A stretch of DNA of 64,000 nucleotides, taken from contig NZ_AOGX02000024.1 of the NCBI RefSeq assembly GCF_000332475.2, forward strand, positions 310,001-374,000, read 5' to 3'. Every line of letters starts with the position of its first letter. The stretch's first letter is position 1. Both the position numbers and the translations under genes were made by a program. Below, piece by piece: positions 63,326-64,000 of this stretch. A model generated the notes under the pieces. That model was not told where the DNA came from and made no database searches. It saw only the letters and a program-made list of their open reading frames with translations. This DNA is from Leptospira yanagawae serovar Saopaulo str. Sao Paulo = ATCC 700523. Lineage in GTDB: Bacteria > Spirochaetota > Leptospiria > Leptospirales > Leptospiraceae.

Positions 63326-64000
63326 ATGTTTCGTTCTTTTATTTTTTTCTCTTTCTTTTGTTTGTTTTTTTCCTGTTCGAATGGAGATTTATCGAATGTA
63401 TGCGATGTGAATTCCAATTCCTATATAGAGGAATTGTTCTTTCGCATCACCACGAAAGACAAAAGTTTCCATTGTGGATACCAAATCCAACAACCTCGTG
63501 AACCCATTTGTTCCTTATCTTATGAACAAGTCCACTTAACCGAAAATTGGGATTTGGTCAAAAAGGAAGTAGAGGCACAATCATCTCTTGGTGTCAGTGG
63601 GCCTGAAGCTCTTATCCAATATTCTCCTAATTCAGTGGCGGCAGCCATCGGTGTGGGTTATCCTGCTTTCCAAAGTGCGCTCAGTGCCCCAAATGGTAAG
63701 GTATACTTACTTCCATATAACTCACCCTACATCATTTCGATCGACCCTAACAATCGTTCGTATGCCCTTTCTACTTCTGTAGCTGGTTTAGTTGATTTTA
63801 TAGGAGGAACCCTTGGTCCCGATGGAAAGATTTACCTTTCCCCCCACCAAAACAATGACTTTTTTGAATTCAATACATCTGACGAAACCATATCGACAAT
63901 TGGCAATATCACAATGGGTGGAGCCGCATACAATGGAGGTGTGTTTGCTCCCAATGGAAAAATCTACTATGTTCCGAGCAGTGAATCCATAATCCGTTAC
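63326..64000 (+). CDS. Putative beta-propeller lipoprotein, truncated by window edge
   Basis: The frame opens with MFRSFIFFSFFCLFFSC, a signal peptide with lipobox FFSC, and runs open to the last base. The N-terminus repeats the cysteine module of the DUF1566 lipoprotein upstream: NVCDVNSNSYIEELFFRI and a later HCG. From about residue 110, PQQ/Kelch-like propeller repeats start: SAPNGKVYLLPYNSPYIISI, GPDGKIYLSPHQNN and APNGKIYYVPSSES, each a P-x-GKIY-type blade. At least three blades are seen and more should lie past the edge. Function is unknown; propellers usually bind ligands or partner proteins. Confidence 0.8.
   Translation, partial: MFRSFIFFSFFCLFFSCSNGDLSNVCDVNSNSYIEELFFRITTKDKSFHCGYQIQQPREPICSLSYEQVHLTENWDLVKKEVEAQSSLGVSGPEALIQYSPNSVAAAIGVGYPAFQSALSAPNGKVYLLPYNSPYIISIDPNNRSYALSTSVAGLVDFIGGTLGPDGKIYLSPHQNNDFFEFNTSDETISTIGNITMGGAAYNGGVFAPNGKIYYVPSSESIIRY

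Noticed and set aside
63588..63782. 64-codon plus-strand frame near the right edge
   Set aside because: It is an alternative frame within the propeller-like lipoprotein, whose frame runs open from 63326 and has a signal peptide.

Overview
The window looks like a chromosomal segment of a spirochaete of the genus Leptospira, probably a saprophytic or environmental species. This is inferred from recognised protein families, not from a database search: a LIC12133-type methyltransferase, a MarR/EPS-type regulator at the head of a long LPS locus, DUF1566 lipoproteins with spirochaete-style lipoboxes, and a SpoIIE phosphatase with TPRs. DNA in the 4-45 kb part is visibly richer in A and T than the housekeeping DNA to its right, as usual for O-antigen loci.

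About 49 kb (285-49415) is an O-antigen/LPS biosynthesis locus, read almost entirely on the minus strand. It starts with a MarR-like regulator (49077-49415), preceded by two dyad sites TGTTCA-N5-TGAAC(A/G). In transcription order it then holds: (a) fcl and a 2-hydroxyacid dehydrogenase. (b) A nonulosonic acid (pseudaminic-like) module, 32.7-46.9 kb: pseB, pseC, aldo/keto reductase, GNAT, an SpsF-type cytidylyltransferase fused to a class III aminotransferase, pseG, GNAT, PIG-L deacetylase, formyltransferase-like protein, pseI/neuB, a second SpsF, Gfo/Idh oxidoreductase, DegT aminotransferase, a GT-B-like protein and a GNAT. (c) A GT-B-like protein, a PhyH dioxygenase and a truncated acyltransferase. 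(d) The Wzm/Wzt ABC exporter with methyltransferases. (e) fdtA/fdtB-like genes for a dTDP-3-amino-3,6-dideoxyhexose. (f) Many glycosyltransferases, including an alpha-1,2-fucosyltransferase family member, two epimerase-like SDRs and two large membrane proteins. (g) rfbC-B-A-D for dTDP-L-rhamnose. Four-base ATGA overlaps are common, so much of the locus is probably co-transcribed. One glycosyltransferase (4050-4814) is inverted.

Three genes are damaged. rfbB carries an apparent one-base deletion; if real, it would cut the supply of dTDP-4-keto-6-deoxyglucose to both the rhamnose and the amino-dideoxyhexose branches. A DUF268 gene is split by a complete IS3-family element (16216-17402) with a 4-bp target duplication; removing it restores the frame exactly. 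A CheY-like gene at 54586-55001 appears frameshifted in an A-rich tract next to its start. An acyltransferase at 29415-29777 also looks C-terminally truncated.

The right part (49.5-64 kb) is ordinary chromosome: a membrane protein, a PlsC-like acyltransferase, a small lipoprotein, an SpoU rRNA/tRNA methyltransferase, a 2,4-dienoyl-CoA reductase, a response regulator and a large PAS histidine kinase converging on each other, an SDR, a SpoIIE phosphatase, and three lipoproteins: one DUF1566, one with a metzincin-type zinc motif, and one beta-propeller-like that runs off the right edge. I saw no tRNA, rRNA, CRISPR array or replication origin.
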